Position numbers and translations under genes: made by a program | Shown here: positions 4,749 to 6,079 of the stretch, piece by piece | How the letters are laid out: every line of letters starts with the position of its first letter | How positions within the stretch are numbered: position 1 is the first letter of the stretch | Notes under the pieces: generated by a model | Told to the model about the DNA's origin: nothing | Database searches by the model: none | The model's input: only the letters and a program-made list of their open reading frames with translations | NCBI GenBank assembly: GCA_902773165.1 | Contig: CACYDO010000055.1 | Coordinates: 1 to 6,079 of the forward strand | Length of the DNA stretch: 6,079 nt | Source: an uncultured Ruminococcus sp. | Lineage (GTDB): Bacteria > Bacillota > Clostridia > Oscillospirales > Acutalibacteraceae | Reading direction: 5' to 3'

Positions 4749-5897
4749 TCAGTCGTTGAACATCGACAGAGAGCTTAAGTCGTTCGGGTCAAAGGACGAT
4801 CCGTGTCCGCTTTCGGGCGTGTTTGAGCCGGAGGTTCTCTTCTGCGCTCTGACCTGATCTAGTGTGCGTATGCCCGATTCGTACCAGTTATGCAGGATCG
4901 TATTGACGTAATTAGGGATATACTTACCCTTCGCGTTTACGCATATGTCGTAAGCTTCCTTTATCATTTCGTCGCTGAATTTCCATACGTTAAGCCAGCG
5001 CGTGTAATTTTCCTCTTCCTTGCGGCTTGCCTTGCGGTATTCAAGACCGAGAAGCGTCTGTATCCTGCGGTATGCTTCCTTGCTTTCTTCAAGCTGGCGT
5101 ATTTTCTCGTCTGCCTGCTCTAACGTCAGTATTCCTTCCTTCGCCCAGCCTGCACCCATCGCTTCTATTTGGCGCATTCCCTTCTGATTTGACGCGCCGT
5201 ATGTCAGCAGCATGAGTATTACCTCGCACGGAAGACCGTCGTTGTCGTGAAGCATGATAAGCCCGGCGTTTTCGTTCGGCGAAACGGGACGACCGAGAAT
5301 ATACTGCGCTTCGTTAAGCAGAGATTCAATTTCCTTATCCTCGCTGACGCGTTTTGCAACGTATATCGGGTCGGGGCGCAGCGGCCGCGCTATTACCGTA
5401 TCGGACGGCTTGTCTGCTGATACCTGCGACGCAGCTTCCTTCGGAGATTCATTAGCAGATTCACGCACAGTATCATGCACAGCTTCATGCGGCTGCATGG
5501 CGGCGCTTACCTGTGCAGGTCGTTCGGGAATGAGCGCAGACTGTTCGTGCGCGGTGACGGGCTTGTTTTGTGCCGTGATGTTTGTGCTTTCCTCACGGTG
5601 AACTGGCGCGCGGTCTGCGGCAGGACGCATATGTCCGGCAGGCGGAGTTATTTCTCCGCTGTTAACTGCGATAACGCCGAAGGACGACCAGAATTCCACG
5701 CAGTCCTTTACGTCAAACTGATCCATGTTCAGAGCAGAAGCAATGTCGCGCGCGCTGAACTGTTCTCCGCTTCTGCGAAGTATGTAAAGCAGGACTTTAA
5801 GCTGCGCAGAGCCTGCTATTTTTAAATATTTATCCACAACGTCTGTCGGAACGGCAAAAATACTGCCCCAACAGCCGAGATTAACGGTGTAATCCAT
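4749..5897 (-). CDS. DnaD-domain primosomal protein (DnaB/DnaD-like)
   Basis: A 382-residue protein with the layout of Gram-positive primosome remodelling proteins. Residues about 20-78 form a winged-helix-like region (AQLKVLLYILRRSGEQFSAR, then DIASALNM). Residues about 80-175 are a Pro/Ala/Glu-rich, probably disordered linker. Two successive DnaD/DnaB2-type domains follow, at about 185-262 and 277-350. Both end in the same pattern: GWAKEGILTLEQ (250-261) and NWYESGIRTLDQ (337-348), each after a helix. The second carries the YxxxIxxxW signature (YVNTILHNW, 330-338). The tail is polar and ends in SMFND. In Bacillus, DnaB and DnaD act before helicase loading by DnaI, and here the loader gene lies immediately downstream, supporting a joint job in initiation or restart. 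The ATG at 5897 has AGGGGAG (5910-5904) at 6-nt spacing. Whether it replaces DnaD, DnaB or both is not decided by the sequence. Confidence 0.88.
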   Translation of the reverse strand: MDYTVNLGCWGSIFAVPTDVVDKYLKIAGSAQLKVLLYILRRSGEQFSARDIASALNMDQFDVKDCVEFWSSFGVIAVNSGEITPPAGHMRPAADRAPVHREESTNITAQNKPVTAHEQSALIPERPAQVSAAMQPHEAVHDTVRESANESPKEAASQVSADKPSDTVIARPLRPDPIYVAKRVSEDKEIESLLNEAQYILGRPVSPNENAGLIMLHDNDGLPCEVILMLLTYGASNQKGMRQIEAMGAGWAKEGILTLEQADEKIRQLEESKEAYRRIQTLLGLEYRKASRKEEENYTRWLNVWKFSDEMIKEAYDICVNAKGKYIPNYVNTILHNWYESGIRTLDQVRAQKRTSGSNTPESGHGSSFDPNDLSSLSMFND

Positions 5898-5954
5898 AAA
5901 TAACTCCCCTAATTTTGTAAATGCCGAAAAAACAAGGCTTTTGGCTGTGATTTA

Positions 5955-5983
5955 ATTATAACACATTTGCAGGAAAAGTTAAA
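5955..5983 (-). promoter_or_regulatory. Extended -10 promoter of the dnaD-dnaC operon
   Basis: Read on the minus strand: TTTAAC (5983-5978), a 17-nt spacer ending in TGT, and TATAAT (5960-5955). The -10 is a perfect consensus, and the TGn extension compensates for the weak -35. Transcription should start near 5948, about 50 nt before the ATG at 5897. It points away from the sigma-E-like promoter at 5996-6024. Confidence 0.75.
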
Positions 5984-5995
5984 CACATCTTCAAG

Positions 5996-6024
5996 GAATA
6001 TTTTTATTTTTCCGCGCATACATT
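5996..6024 (+). promoter_or_regulatory. Sigma-E-type sporulation promoter candidate
   Basis: GAATATT (5996-6002) fits the sigma-E -35 consensus KMATATT at every position. After a 14-nt spacer, CATACATT (6017-6024) fits the -10 consensus CATACAnT at every position. Transcription would start near 6031, 28 nt before ATG 6059 and just before its ribosome binding site. Sigma-E is the early mother-cell factor of endospore formers. The call rests on this match only. Confidence 0.6.
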
Positions 6025-6047
6025 TTTTATGGAACAAAAGTTAAAAT

Positions 6048-6053
6048 GGGGTG
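6048..6053 (+). promoter_or_regulatory. Ribosome binding site of the right-edge gene
   Basis: GGGGTG (6048-6053) lies 5 nt before ATG 6059. An in-frame ATG at 6029 has no ribosome binding site and would lie at or before the start of a transcript from the sigma-E-like promoter, so 6059 is the preferred start. Confidence 0.5.
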
Positions 6054-6058
6054 TTGTA

Positions 6059-6079
6059 ATGAAAATAAGCGAACGTGTA
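6059..6079 (+). CDS. Start of an unidentified gene (partial, cut at edge)
   Basis: Only seven codons are visible (MKISERV), running off the right edge without a stop. The ribosome binding site and the upstream promoter-like sequence support a real gene start. The frame is also open back to ATG 6029. I cannot identify the product from seven residues. If the sigma-E-type promoter is real, the gene belongs to the mother-cell sporulation programme. Confidence 0.45.

Noticed and set aside
1..6079. CRISPR array, tRNA/rRNA, toxin-antitoxin, prophage or defence island
   Set aside because: No spaced repeats, tRNA-like cloverleaf, paired small genes or phage/defence domains were found on either strand.

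Overview
This window looks like chromosomal housekeeping DNA from a spore-forming or formerly spore-forming Firmicute of the class Clostridia, probably an Oscillospiraceae/Ruminococcus-like organism. The evidence is the moderate GC content, the strong AGGAGG-type ribosome binding sites, the intrinsic terminators, the DnaD and DnaI-like loader proteins (a Gram-positive replication-restart pair), the short 'HExRHH' zincin typical of clostridia, and one sigma-E-like promoter. The genus-level guess is inference from protein resemblance, not a database match.

Layout. Positions 1-320 are AT-rich and hold two small inverted repeats and no convincing gene. A 134-residue zinc-metallopeptidase-family protein (321-725, +) follows. 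Positions 726-1056 hold a good sigma-A promoter, an intrinsic terminator only about 13 nt past the expected transcription start, and a 19-bp palindrome. murA (1057-2352, +, TTG start) makes the first committed peptidoglycan precursor and ends at a strong terminator. Only 21 nt after the terminator comes the pair walJ/yycJ (2433-3221, +; MBL-fold nuclease-like protein) and rlmH (3223-3705, +; 23S rRNA pseudouridine methyltransferase), 1 nt apart. rlmH converges on the minus-strand pair dnaD-like (5897-4749) and dnaC/dnaI-like (4723-3731). The convergent terminator lies inside the last codons of the loader gene. At the right edge, a divergent intergenic region carries an extended -10 promoter for the dnaD-dnaC operon (-) and, facing away, a sequence matching the sigma-E consensus. 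The latter sits just before a gene of which only seven codons (6059-6079, +) are visible.

How the genes work together. murA serves cell-wall synthesis. walJ and rlmH are a familiar pair, also found near each other in staphylococci, where the rlmH 3' end is the SCC attachment site; the same 3' sequence is kept here but no inserted element is seen. The minus-strand operon probably supplies primosome/helicase-loading functions: a DnaD/DnaB-type remodelling protein and an AAA+ helicase loader.

I found no CRISPR array, transposon, toxin-antitoxin pair, tRNA/rRNA or other clear mobile or defence system. The most interesting signals are regulatory: the sigma-E-type promoter at the right edge, the promoter-then-terminator arrangement in the murA leader, and the split direct repeat on either side of the murA promoter.
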